From contig CAZAQL010000046.1 in assembly GCA_964487295.1 (NCBI GenBank), positions 1-20,453 of the forward strand: DNA of 20,453 nucleotides, given 5' to 3'. The stretch's first letter is position 1; each line of letters begins with the position of its first letter. A model generated the notes under the pieces. It saw only the letters and a list, made by a program, of their open reading frames with translations, was not told where the DNA came from and did no database searches. Source of the stretch: JAPEKQ01 sp964487295 (GTDB taxonomy: Bacteria > Joyebacterota > Joyebacteria > Joyebacterales > Joyebacteraceae). Of this stretch, positions 6,530 to 13,915 are shown in pieces. The translations under genes and the position numbers were made by a program.

Positions 6530-9075
6530 CATCGGCTCCTGACCGTTCTGACACGGCAGCGACCGCGGAGGACGTCGACAATCACGGCGCCATCCAGGTC
6601 CGTGCGCGTCACGCGGTCGGACCGCCCGGCGAGACGTTCCAGGACGGAGCCATCCGGGTGCCCGAAGCGGTTGGCCTCGCCGACCGAGACGACCGAGAGC
6701 GCCGCCTTAAGCGACCGGGCGAACTCCTCGGTCGTCGACGTGCCGGAGCCGTGGTGCGCGACCTTGAGCAGATCCCACGGTCCCGTGGCGCCGCGGGCGC
6801 GAAGACCGCGCTCCGCCGCGCGCTCGATGTCCCCGCACGCGAGCAACCGGATACCGTCGAGCCTCGCCTCGATGACGATCGACCGGTCGTTCTCACCGAG
6901 CGGCTCCGGGGGGGGCACGGCCGGCGGCCAGAGGACGAGGAGCGTGCAGGCCGGGACGGCGATCAGAGTGTCTCCCGCGGCCACCTCGCGGATCTCAACG
7001 CCGCGCTGCCGGGCGCGCTCGACGAGTTCGGAGGTCTCCGCGCCGCGGCAGGCGGCGGTCGCCACGACCATCGTTCTCACCATTCCGGACTCGAGCAGCG
7101 ACGGGAGGCCGCCGGTGTGGTCCGAGTGGCCGTGCGTCACGACGGCAAGGTCGATCGTGCTCTCACCGCGTCCCCGCAGATACGGTGCGACGACTCCGCT
7201 GCCTGCGTCCCATGCCTCCCCGGCGGGACCCGCGTCGATCAGAACGGTCGGCCCTCCTCTACTCTCGATCAGCGTCGCGTCTCCCTGACCGACGTCGAAG
7301 AAGACGATGCGGGTGTGCGAGCGCCCCGGTCCCAGGGTGGTCAGGACCGCGCCTGACGCGACCGCCGCGACGACGACCGCACACGCGGCCGCCCTGAGAG
7401 GGCGGGCCCTCGTCACGAGCGAGGCCGACGCGCCAAGAATGAGGGCGCCGCAGGGAACGGCCAGCACGCCGGGAAGCCGGAGACCACCTCCGCACAGCCT
7501 GCATGCCAGGTCCGTGACGGCCATGAGCGCCCGGAGGCCTGCGGCCGCGGCGGCGGCCGGGATCCGTGCCGCCGCGGGGCAGAGCGGCTGGAGCGCGCAG
7601 ACGAGCGCACCCGTGGCCACCGCGAAGGCGGCCAGCGGAACGGCGAGCAGGTTCGCGGCCGGAGAGAGCGGCGCGATGGGAGTCCCGATGCCGACGAGAA
7701 CGGGGAGCGTACCGAGCTGCGCTCCGACGCTGACCGAGAGCGCTCCGCCGAGTCGCCCGAGGGTCCGCCGAAACGGCACCTCGAGCCCCGTGCGAAGGCG
7801 ACGCGGCTCCCGGCGACCGATCCGGACCGCGGTCAGGATGCCTGCGACCGCCGAGAAGGATAGAGCGAACCCCGTGTCGAAGAGCGCGCCCGGTCGCCAC
7901 GCGAGGATTGCCGTCGCGGCCAGTCCGAGCGCGTTCGCCGGGCTGCTCCTGCGCATCAGAATCCTCGAGCCTGAGAGCGCGCCGGCCATCACGACGGCGC
8001 GGATCACCGACGGGCGCGGCCCGACGACGGCCGCGAAGAAGAGCGCGCCCGCCATCGCGACGAGGATGGAGCCTCGTACTGGGAGGCCCGCGCACCGGGC
8101 CAGCGACGCGACGATGAGGATCACGAAGCCGACGTGGAGCCCGGAGACAGCGAGGACGTGCACCGTGCCGGAGGAGCGGAAGGAGTCGAGCAAGGCAGCG
8201 TCAATCTGGTCAGTGCGCCCGAGCAGGAGCGCGCGTAGCAGCCCGGCGCTCCGCCGGCGAAGCGTCGCGGAGATCGCGGCCTCCACCCCGGCGGCGACCG
8301 ACTCGGGGCCGGCTCCGCGGCGTTCGAAGCTGATCCGGCGCGCGCGCATGGTCCGCCGGATGTCGCGCCAGCGCAGATAACCCGCAAAGTCGAACCCGCC
8401 CGGGTTTCGCGAACCGGATGGCGCGCGCACGCTTCCGATCACCCGGACCCGGTCGCCTCGGCGCACCGCGTCCGGACCGGGCCGCGCCGTCACCCAGAGC
8501 CGACCGCCCTCGCCGCTCCGCCCGTCTGTCGAGAGGTTCCCGCTATCCGCATCCGCCGCGGTCTGCGCATCCCGGTCGGCGTCCGGCTCATCCGCCGCGC
8601 TCGGTGCATCCCGGTCGGCGTCCGGCTTATCCGCCGCGCTCGGCGCATCCCGGTCGGCGCTCCACGACTCGACCTTCAGCACGAGGGTGGTGCGTTCGTT
8701 CGTCTTCCGCGCGCTTTCGACGATGCCGGTGACCGTGGCGGCGCCGTACGGCATGGTCGCCGCTTCGCCCGGCCACACGAGCCCATGTCTGGCGGGCAGA
8801 TACGAGCAGCCAGCGACGGCGAGCGAGGAGAGGACGAGCAGGTCGCGGAGGGTCGGTCGTTCCCGTCTCCTGGGCCGGAGCAGCGCGCAGGCCAGAAGCG
8901 CGACCGCCAGGCCCCCTCCGAGCACGGGCAGCGCCCCGGGCATGCGGGATCCGCCCCGCAGAAGCAGAGCGGCACCGGCGGCCACGCCGGTGGCCAGAGC
9001 GAGTGCGCTCGCGCACGCGGGACACCGCCCGGAGCGCCTGACGGCTCCGGCGGAGCGATCGTGTTCGCTCGACAT
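6397..9075 (-). CDS. comEC: ComEC/Rec2-type DNA uptake channel protein with metallo-beta-lactamase domain
   Basis: An inner-membrane protein that carries single-stranded DNA into the cytoplasm during natural transformation. The frame encodes 892 residues in the three-part ComEC layout. First come N-terminal membrane helices with an OB-like DUF4131 region (to ~250). The Competence domain follows, with many helices and HVLAVSGLHVG at ~306-316. Last is a metallo-beta-lactamase-like domain from ~588, with VFFDVGQGDATLIES, THGHSDHTGG (~647-656), ACGDIE and KVAHHGSGTS (~781). Two oddities are the 13-residue tandem repeat at ~141-170 and the missing stop at the natural domain end (~846). The frame continues 43 residues antisense to the M16 gene before TAG at 6397. 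The ATG at 9075 has no good ribosome site, so the start is uncertain. It follows the PP2C gene by 80 bp on the same strand. Confidence 0.92.
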   Translation of the reverse strand: MSSEHDRSAGAVRRSGRCPACASALALATGVAAGAALLLRGGSRMPGALPVLGGGLAVALLACALLRPRRRERPTLRDLLVLSSLAVAGCSYLPARHGLVWPGEAATMPYGAATVTGIVESARKTNERTTLVLKVESWSADRDAPSAADKPDADRDAPSAADEPDADRDAQTAADADSGNLSTDGRSGEGGRLWVTARPGPDAVRRGDRVRVIGSVRAPSGSRNPGGFDFAGYLRWRDIRRTMRARRISFERRGAGPESVAAGVEAAISATLRRRSAGLLRALLLGRTDQIDAALLDSFRSSGTVHVLAVSGLHVGFVILIVASLARCAGLPVRGSILVAMAGALFFAAVVGPRPSVIRAVVMAGALSGSRILMRRSSPANALGLAATAILAWRPGALFDTGFALSFSAVAGILTAVRIGRREPRRLRTGLEVPFRRTLGRLGGALSVSVGAQLGTLPVLVGIGTPIAPLSPAANLLAVPLAAFAVATGALVCALQPLCPAAARIPAAAAAAGLRALMAVTDLACRLCGGGLRLPGVLAVPCGALILGASASLVTRARPLRAAACAVVVAAVASGAVLTTLGPGRSHTRIVFFDVGQGDATLIESRGGPTVLIDAGPAGEAWDAGSGVVAPYLRGRGESTIDLAVVTHGHSDHTGGLPSLLESGMVRTMVVATAACRGAETSELVERARQRGVEIREVAAGDTLIAVPACTLLVLWPPAVPPPEPLGENDRSIVIEARLDGIRLLACGDIERAAERGLRARGATGPWDLLKVAHHGSGTSTTEEFARSLKAALSVVSVGEANRFGHPDGSVLERLAGRSDRVTRTDLDGAVIVDVLRGRCRVRTVRSRCQWEFASPGPTTTSARSSGRMTSAATRRMSAAVREEMMLTYRAS
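8546..8659 (-). repeat. 39-bp tandem repeat inside comEC (13-residue unit)
   Basis: Two full 39-base units (8567-8605 and 8606-8644) are nearly identical, with a degenerate partial copy before and a partial copy after. In frame they encode the acidic unit DRDAPSAADEPDA, with K for E in one copy. Because 39 is a multiple of three, copy-number change would keep the frame. Confidence 0.9.
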
Positions 9076-9138
9076 GTCGTCTAGGAGGGGATGCTCTTCG
9101 GGGACCGCTCAGTTCGCGTGCAGGAGGCGTGCCCGGGA

Positions 9139-9157
9139 GACCTCACCGCGAGAGGTC
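9139..9157 (-). other. Hairpin at the PP2C stop codon, ahead of comEC
   Basis: GACCTC (9139-9144) and GAGGTC (9152-9157) form a perfect 6-bp stem with a 7-base loop touching the PP2C stop codon. No T-run follows on the minus strand, so it may be a weak or factor-dependent terminator or an mRNA-stability element rather than a strong terminator. Confidence 0.35.
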
Positions 9158-10445
9158 AGGTTCGCCGGAGAACGACGACCGTCATGTCGTCCGGGGACGC
9201 GCCCCTTCCCGCGAACGAGTCGGCCTCCGTGATGAGCGTCGATGCCACGACGCGCGCCGGCGCCCCCGGGAGATTGCGCACCACGTCGACGATGCGCTCC
9301 TCTCCGAAGAGCTCCGTGCCTCGCTCCGCCTCCGACAGCCCGTCGGTGTAGACGACCAGACAGTCGCCGGTGGAGAGGGTGACGCGGCCCTCCGCGTAGT
9401 GCGTTCCGGGGAACACACCGAGCACTGTTCCTCCCTCGCGCATCCGCAGGACCGATCCGCCGGCCTGAACCAGCAGAGGCGGGTTGTGACCGGCGTTGAC
9501 ATACGTGAGCAGCCCCGACGGATCGAGGACGCCGTAGAAGAGCGTTGCGAAGCTCTCTGGAGCCGTCGTTCTGCAGAATGATCCGTTGACCCTGTCCATG
9601 ATCGTCGAGATCGAATAGACGTTCTCCACGTGCGAGCGAAGGGTCGCCTGAAGAGAGGCGGCCAGAAGCGCCGCCGGGACGCCCTTGCCGGAGACGTCGG
9701 CCACGGCGATGCCGAGGTGTCCGTCTGGAAGCTCCACATAGTCGAAGTAGTCGCCGCTGAGCCGGCGCCCCGGGAGGTTCATCCCCGCGATGTCGTAGCC
9801 CCGGACCTGCGGGTCGCTCGCTGGCAGGAGCCGCTCCTGGAAGACCCGGCCGAGATCAATCTCGCGTTCGAGCGCGCGTCGTCTCATCTCCTCCTCGTGC
9901 GCGCGCAGCGCGGCGCGATGCGAGCGGGCATTCGAGATCGCCACCCCCGCGATGTCGGCCAGCACCTGGAGCAGATCGACGTCTCCGTCGTTGAAGGCCT
10001 CCAGCTTCGGGCTCTGCACGTCGAAGACCCCGATGACGCGGCCGTCGGCGCGCAGCGGCACCGCCAGTTCGGAGTGCGCGCCCTTGAGCCCGGCGAGATA
10101 GCGCTGCTCGCGGCTGACGTCCGGCACGTTGAGAGGCACGCCGGTCTCGGCGACTCCTCCGGTGAGCCCACGGCCGACCGCGAGCTCCACGTTCTGGACG
10201 ATGCTCTCAGGATAGCCGTAGCGGGCCGCCACGCTCATCCGCCTGCCGTCATCCTCGATGAGGAGGATCGTGCAGTACTCGAACCTCAGCATCCGGTTCG
10301 TGAGGTAGAGCAGACGCTGGAGGACCGTCTCCAGCTCGAGGGTCGACGCGATCGTCCGGACGGCCTCCACGATGGCGCGGTGCTCGTGCACAAGGCCGTC
10401 CGGGCACTCGGAGGGATCCGGGGTGGTGGTCCCGTGGTCAGACAT
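9156..10445 (-). CDS. GAF-domain PP2C/SpoIIE-type serine phosphatase (RsbU-like)
   Basis: A 429-residue soluble signalling protein. Residues ~20-175 form a GAF sensor domain (LETVLQRLLYLTNRML, then AVPLRADGRVIGVFDVQS). A short charged coiled linker (~176-205) leads to a PP2C/SpoIIE phosphatase domain to the C terminus. The metal-binding motifs are present: GDYFD (~231), ADVSGKG (~249), YTDGLSE (~366) and SPDDMT (~417). The family dephosphorylates anti-anti-sigma factors or similar regulators in partner-switching pathways. No kinase or STAS partner is encoded here, so its target must lie elsewhere. The ATG at 10445 is preceded by GGAG at a rather long distance, so the start is plausible but not firm. 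On the minus strand TATCAT (10492-10487) could be its -10, but I see no good -35. Confidence 0.93.
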   Translation of the reverse strand: MSDHGTTTPDPSECPDGLVHEHRAIVEAVRTIASTLELETVLQRLLYLTNRMLRFEYCTILLIEDDGRRMSVAARYGYPESIVQNVELAVGRGLTGGVAETGVPLNVPDVSREQRYLAGLKGAHSELAVPLRADGRVIGVFDVQSPKLEAFNDGDVDLLQVLADIAGVAISNARSHRAALRAHEEEMRRRALEREIDLGRVFQERLLPASDPQVRGYDIAGMNLPGRRLSGDYFDYVELPDGHLGIAVADVSGKGVPAALLAASLQATLRSHVENVYSISTIMDRVNGSFCRTTAPESFATLFYGVLDPSGLLTYVNAGHNPPLLVQAGGSVLRMREGGTVLGVFPGTHYAEGRVTLSTGDCLVVYTDGLSEAERGTELFGEERIVDVVRNLPGAPARVVASTLITEADSFAGRGASPDDMTVVVLRRT

Positions 10446-10467
10446 GGATGAGTTGCTCCGGTTCTCC

Positions 10468-10497
10468 TTGACAGGGTGGCGATTCTTATGATAGTCT
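10468..10497 (+). promoter_or_regulatory. Strong candidate promoter for the small membrane-protein gene
   Basis: TTGACA (10468-10473, perfect -35), an 18-base spacer, then TAGTCT (10492-10497) preceded by TGA, which fits an extended -10. A start near 10504 gives a leader of about 115 nt. Confidence 0.55.
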
Positions 10498-10513
10498 GAG
10501 AGTGGTGGTCGAT

Positions 10514-10570
10514 CGTACGGTGTTCGGGATCATCCGCCCGTACGAGAACTCCCGGGACGGAGCCCCGGGA
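10514..10570 (+). other. Two consecutive hairpins in the leader of the small membrane-protein gene
   Basis: CGTACGG (10514-10520) pairs with CCGTACG (10538-10544). TCCCGGG (10550-10556) pairs with CCCGGGA (10564-10570) around a 7-base loop. Both sit between the promoter and the GTG start. Confidence 0.5.
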
Positions 10571-10618
10571 TCGTCACGAGCAAAGGAGTGTCCTGCGCAC
10601 GACGGCGAAGGAGTCGAT

Positions 10619-10813
10619 GTGAGTCCATTCACGAAGCTGCTCGGGGTCGCTGTACCCGTTTTCGTGAGCAGCGCTTTCTGCCTCTCCGTTCCCTTCATCC
10701 TGCTCGTGGCCGACGCCGCCGTCCTGACGGCTACGCTGCTGCTCTTCTTCTCGGAGCGCCGCCGCGCCCGCATCGCGCGCATGGTGAGCGTGCCCGAGTT
10801 CCCGAGCGCCTGA
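10619..10813 (+). CDS. Small two-helix membrane protein, unknown function
   Basis: A 64-residue protein I do not recognise. It has a short N terminus (VSPFTKLLG), then two hydrophobic stretches that look like a helical hairpin (VAVPVFVSSAFCLSVPFILLV... and ADAAVLTATLLLFF). A basic segment SERRRARIARM follows and should stay in the cytoplasm. The GTG at 10619 is favoured because AAGGAG lies five bases upstream; the in-frame sequence before it is not hydrophobic and covers the structured leader. A strong promoter, a good ribosome site and an isolated position opposite the neighbouring minus-strand genes support a real gene despite its size. It could be a membrane regulator or an accessory subunit; neither is shown. 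Confidence 0.6.
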   Translation: MSPFTKLLGVAVPVFVSSAFCLSVPFILLVADAAVLTATLLLFFSERRRARIARMVSVPEFPSA

Positions 10814-10837
10814 CGACGGACAGGTCTCAGCGCGAAC

Positions 10838-10866
10838 AGGCCCCCGCGGAGCGCCGACGGGGGTCT
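10838..10866. terminator. Hairpin between convergent genes, possible bidirectional terminator
   Basis: AGGCCCCCG (10838-10846) pairs with CGGGGGTCT (10858-10866), a 9-bp GC-rich stem including one G-T pair. It is followed by CCTTC on the plus strand rather than a clear T-run. It lies between the stop codons of the small membrane protein and the MTH1187 gene. Confidence 0.45.
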
Positions 10867-10884
10867 CCTTCATGGTGCTCGCTC

Positions 10885-11187
10885 CTACTCCTCACGGTGC
10901 CGCCGGACGGATGCCAGCTTGCCCGCCATGCTCAGAGGCCTGTCCCGGCGATCGTCCACCCGGATCGTCGTCAGGACGCGCACGACGTCTCCCCCGAACG
11001 TTCCTTCGTGCATCGACCTGACGGCGCTCAGAATGGCGTCGAGGTCTCCCTCGATCACCGTTCCCATCGGACACAGCTCGTACGAGAGTCCGCTCTCCTC
11101 CAGGATGTCGAGGCAGTGCGCCACGTACCGGCTGATGCTCGCCCCACCCTGCCCCATCGGGACGATCGATACCTCCACCACGGCCAT
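10885..11187 (-). CDS. MTH1187/YqgV (DUF77) family thiamine-binding protein
   Basis: A 100-residue cytosolic protein with the ferredoxin-like fold of the MTH1187/YkoF-type family, some members of which bind thiamine or a related pyrimidine. The family pattern is VEVSIVPMGQGGASISRYV at the N terminus, LCPMGTVIEGDLDAIL in the middle and RVLTTIRVDDRRDRPLSM near the end. Length is typical. The ATG at 11187 follows GGGAGGAGG at good spacing. It lies 62 bp after the RAM-domain gene on the same strand, so the two are probably co-transcribed. No thiamine biosynthesis or transport gene or TPP riboswitch is visible nearby, so its ligand here is not established. Confidence 0.85.
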   Translation of the reverse strand: MAVVEVSIVPMGQGGASISRYVAHCLDILEESGLSYELCPMGTVIEGDLDAILSAVRSMHEGTFGGDVVRVLTTIRVDDRRDRPLSMAGKLASVRRHREE

Positions 11188-11249
11188 GGTGCCTCCTCCC
11201 AGCTCTCAGCGGTGCTCCGGCTTCGCGTCAGACGGGCCGGGAGCGCACG

Positions 11250-11492
11250 CTACTCGTCTTCCTTGTCGATGATGAGGTTCGTCACGGTGCCCGTGACCCC
11301 GTCGATCGTCCTGAGCTGGTTCAGCGTCAGGTCAAGCAGTTCGTCGAAGCTGTCCGAGCAGACCAGGGCGATGATGTCCTGGTCTCCGCTCGTGAGATCG
11401 GCGGACTGCACCTCGGGTCGCTTGAGCAGCGCGTCGCGGACGGCGCGTTCCTTGCCGGCGGCCGCGTTGATCTTGACGTAGGCCCTCGCCAC
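11250..11492 (-). CDS. Stand-alone Lrp/AsnC ligand-binding (RAM) domain protein
   Basis: An 80-residue protein corresponding to the C-terminal ligand-sensing domain of Lrp/AsnC regulators with no helix-turn-helix. The pattern is AYVKINAAAGKERAVRDALL, then VQSADLTSGDQDIIALV, then LRTIDGVTGTVTNLII, the usual order of a RAM domain. Such proteins assemble through their beta-sheets and bind amino acids or modulate full-length Lrp proteins. The GTG at 11492 is chosen because AAGGAGGG lies six bases upstream; a start six codons earlier has no such site. A small hairpin (GGCGCC at 11527-11532 and 11538-11543) sits in the leader. It precedes the MTH1187 gene in what looks like a two-gene unit. Confidence 0.85.
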   Translation of the reverse strand: MARAYVKINAAAGKERAVRDALLKRPEVQSADLTSGDQDIIALVCSDSFDELLDLTLNQLRTIDGVTGTVTNLIIDKEDE

Positions 11493-11567
11493 GCGAGCCC
11501 TCCTTAGCAAAAGGTCCCTGTGCTCGGGCGCCTCATGGGCGCCGGTTCTCCAGACTCACGACCGAGA

Positions 11568-11596
11568 AGGATGAACCATCGGACCGGAGTTGTCAA
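11568..11596 (-). promoter_or_regulatory. Candidate promoter for the RAM-MTH1187 pair
   Basis: TTGACA (11596-11591, perfect) overlaps the yqeC stop codon and is followed after 17 bases by CATCCT (11573-11568, weak -10). A start near 11561 would give a 70-nt leader. Confidence 0.4.
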
Positions 11597-12396
11597 CCGC
11601 GCGGGCCCCGGACCACGCTCAGGGCGTCGCTTTCGAGATCGCCGTAGACCACCCGTTCGACGCGCCCGCGAGCATGCTCGAGAATCCGATCGGCGAGCGC
11701 AGCCGCGGTCCCCCGCGGGGCGAGCGAGGCCTTGTTGAGAAGGGGCACGACGCGCGCGGCGTCCGGAACGTTCCTGAGTCCCCCCGTCTCCGACGTCAGC
11801 AGCTCCACGATCGTCTCGGCCGTGACCCGGTCCCGCGGCCCCGTGCGCGTGAACAGCTCGGGCCGGTGCACCTCGCCCTCCGTGAGGCGGCGTCCCAGCG
11901 CGTCCAGTCCGACGAGCGGAACGACCAGCCCGGTCAGCGACGGCACGACCGGCTCGTGGGCGGCCGGCATCTTGATGGGGAGTCCGCGCGCGCCGTCACC
12001 CTCGACGAGGATGACGGCGGCCGCGCGGGATTCGGTCAGGGCGTCGAGGATCTCCGGCGCGGGACCGCGGAACTTGCCGTCCGGGCACCGGCCCGCCGTG
12101 AGGACGAGCGGAATGCGTTTCGTCGAAGCAGCATCGTTCAGAATGGACAGGGCCGCGGCCACGACCGTGGAGGCGTCTGTCGTGCCGTCGTGGGAGAGCT
12201 CGATGTGCGCCCCCGCCCCGGCCACGCGGTCGCCGACGTGCGTGGTCGTCGTGAGGAGGGGCGTCACGCCGAGTTCGCAGAACTCCTCCGCTGCGCGGAG
12301 CATGGCCGTCGTCTTGCCGCCGGCCCCGACGAACGTGATCATGCGCGCCGAGCGGGCGTCCAGCGCCTCAAGGAGCGTCAGCGTGCGCAGCATCAT
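11593..12396 (-). CDS. yqeC: YqeC-like P-loop protein (selenium-dependent hydroxylase accessory family)
   Basis: A 267-residue P-loop NTPase resembling YqeC, a family often found with selenium-dependent molybdenum hydroxylases and thought to act in their maturation. Visible are a P-loop variant FVGAGGKTT (~22-30), LLTTTTHVG, VILVEGDGARGLPIK (~128-142) with the acidic EGDGA, a segment typical of the family (PVVPSLTGLVVPLVGLDALG), and an LLNK motif (~219-222). The start ATG at 12396 (or the adjacent ATG at 12393) overlaps the end of the GGDEF gene by about 29 bases, so the two are probably translated from one message. No hydroxylase, SelD or molybdenum cofactor gene appears in the window, so the selenium link comes from the family, not from context. 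Confidence 0.82.
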   Translation of the reverse strand: MMLRTLTLLEALDARSARMITFVGAGGKTTAMLRAAEEFCELGVTPLLTTTTHVGDRVAGAGAHIELSHDGTTDASTVVAAALSILNDAASTKRIPLVLTAGRCPDGKFRGPAPEILDALTESRAAAVILVEGDGARGLPIKMPAAHEPVVPSLTGLVVPLVGLDALGRRLTEGEVHRPELFTRTGPRDRVTAETIVELLTSETGGLRNVPDAARVVPLLNKASLAPRGTAAALADRILEHARGRVERVVYGDLESDALSVVRGPRG

Positions 12397-13783
12397 CGCC
12401 CCCCGGATCTCGCCAGAAGACGACGCGGTCCTTGCCGCTGCGCTTGGCGTCGTACAGGCTGATGCGATCGGCCCGGTCCATGAGCTCGCTTCTGCTGCCG
12501 GCGTCGAGCGGATAGAGCGCGCCGCCGACGCTGACGGTGAGGCCCCGGAGCGGCTCCGCGGCGACGCCGGTGACGAACGGGTGACCCGCGATGCTCGATC
12601 GCATACGCTCGGCGACGACGAGCGCCGTCTCGCGCGTGATGCGGGGCAGGATGACGGCGAACTCCTCGCCGCCGTACCGGGCGACGATGTCGACCTGGCG
12701 GGCGTTCTCGAGGAGGACGTGCGCCACCTGACGCAGGACGCTGTCGCCTGCTGCGTGACCGTATGTGTCGTTGATCCTCTTGAAGTCGTCGAGGTCGATG
12801 ATCAGAAGCGCCATCGGATGGCCCGTTCGCTTGGACCGCTCGAGCTCTCGCGTGAGTTGTTCGTCGAAGTAGCGTCTGTTGTGGATCTCCGTTGTCTGAT
12901 CCACGAAGATGAGTTCCTCGATCTCGAGTCTGCGGCGGATGAGCCCCGCTGCGAACTCGGCGACGAAGGAGACGGTCGCCACGTCATCGGCTGAGAAGGC
13001 CGAGGCTGCGTGGCTCCACACTTCGAGCGTCCCGTAGACATACGCTTCCGCAACAAGCGGGGCCACGATGAGCGAGCCACGCGACGCCCGGTGATCCTGC
13101 CGCGAGGCTCCAGGGAACCGGGTGTCGGCCGCCAGATCGGGGACGTGCAGCGTGGCCGCTTCCCCCTCGACCTGACGGCGCAGCTCCGCCGGGCACACGG
13201 TGTCCTCATCGGACGCGGCCACTACGTCATCGATGTCCTGGAGGCTGCTCGCCTGAGATGCGGCGAGGCTCTCGGAGAGGCGCAGTCGGATACGGACACC
13301 GGACAGGGACTCCTCGAGGAACTCGCAGAGGTAGTTGAGGGGTCCGGCCAGATCGACCCGTCGCGTTGAGGCGGCGATCGTCGTGAGGATCGAGCTCGGC
13401 ACCGCGCCGGCGAGACCTCCGGTCCCGCGCTCATCCTCTCCCCTGCGTTCATCACGGGGTGAGGCGGCGCGTGTGTCTTCCCCGGAGTCGAGGAGCGCGT
13501 CGGGCGCATCGGCGACCGGCGCCGTCAGGACCAGCGTGTCGAGTGAAACGAGGTTGCGGTAGGTGGACCGCACCCGTCCGTCCCGCACTTCGCGGCCGAT
13601 GAGGCGCGCGTAGCCGAGCTGACAGAGGCGGTCGAGCAGGTCGGCGGCCGCGCGGAGCCGCTCCGCCTCCGTCCGGCTCGCGGCGAGACGTCTGTAGAGC
13701 GCGAGACCGGTCTCGTCAAGATAGCGGACCGGGATCAGCCGATGCATCAGCTCCTCATGGGATAGCCTGGCCCGCCGCATCAT
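12368..13783 (-). CDS. GAF-GGDEF diguanylate cyclase
   Basis: A 471-residue soluble protein predicted to make cyclic di-GMP. The N-terminal ~85 residues are helical and unassigned. An acidic low-complexity linker follows, then a GAF domain (~145-285, SLIVAPLVAEAYVYGTLEVWS) and a GGDEF domain from ~300. Catalytic features are intact: LLIIDLDDFKRINDTYGH with the metal Asp, GGEEF at ~371-375 and YDAKRSGKDRV near the end. An RxxD inhibitory site (RQVD, ~362-365) lies exactly five residues before GGEEF, so product inhibition is expected. The frame opens at 13828, but that ATG lies inside the -10 box of a strong promoter. The ATG at 13783, preceded by GAGG, is therefore preferred. Confidence 0.92.
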   Translation of the reverse strand: MMRRARLSHEELMHRLIPVRYLDETGLALYRRLAASRTEAERLRAAADLLDRLCQLGYARLIGREVRDGRVRSTYRNLVSLDTLVLTAPVADAPDALLDSGEDTRAASPRDERRGEDERGTGGLAGAVPSSILTTIAASTRRVDLAGPLNYLCEFLEESLSGVRIRLRLSESLAASQASSLQDIDDVVAASDEDTVCPAELRRQVEGEAATLHVPDLAADTRFPGASRQDHRASRGSLIVAPLVAEAYVYGTLEVWSHAASAFSADDVATVSFVAEFAAGLIRRRLEIEELIFVDQTTEIHNRRYFDEQLTRELERSKRTGHPMALLIIDLDDFKRINDTYGHAAGDSVLRQVAHVLLENARQVDIVARYGGEEFAVILPRITRETALVVAERMRSSIAGHPFVTGVAAEPLRGLTVSVGGALYPLDAGSRSELMDRADRISLYDAKRSGKDRVVFWRDPGGDDAAHADAP

Positions 13784-13823
13784 GGACGTCCTCGTCACAG
13801 GGTGTCGAGTGCCGAACATCAGA

Positions 13824-13852
13824 ATCATAGTTGATAGTCAAGGAGCAGTCAA
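13824..13852 (-). promoter_or_regulatory. Strong sigma-70 promoter of the GGDEF-yqeC unit
   Basis: TTGACT (13852-13847), exactly 17 bases, then TATGAT (13829-13824): 5 of 6 in each box. A start near 13817 places the first usable start codon at 13783. Confidence 0.65.
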
Positions 13853-13878
13853 CGCCGGCGTCCACCGGCATTTTGCGC

Positions 13879-13907
13879 TTGCATGTCTCAGAGACTCCGG
13901 CTACCCT
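13879..13907 (+). promoter_or_regulatory. Candidate promoter of the mltD-like gene, possibly leaderless
   Basis: TTGCAT (13879-13884), 17 bases, then TACCCT (13902-13907), a TAnnnT-type -10. The expected start is at about 13914, next to ATG 13916, which has no Shine-Dalgarno site. Confidence 0.35.
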
Positions 13908-13915
13908 GTCCGACC

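Noticed and set aside
8546..8659. Tandem 39-base units as a CRISPR array
   Set aside because: The units are contiguous without unique spacers and lie in frame inside comEC.
9091..9351. A plus-strand small gene after an apparent AGGAGGGG-ATG
   Set aside because: The ribosome-like site is attractive but the frame is antisense to the PP2C domain and encodes an R/S/T-rich non-protein-like sequence.
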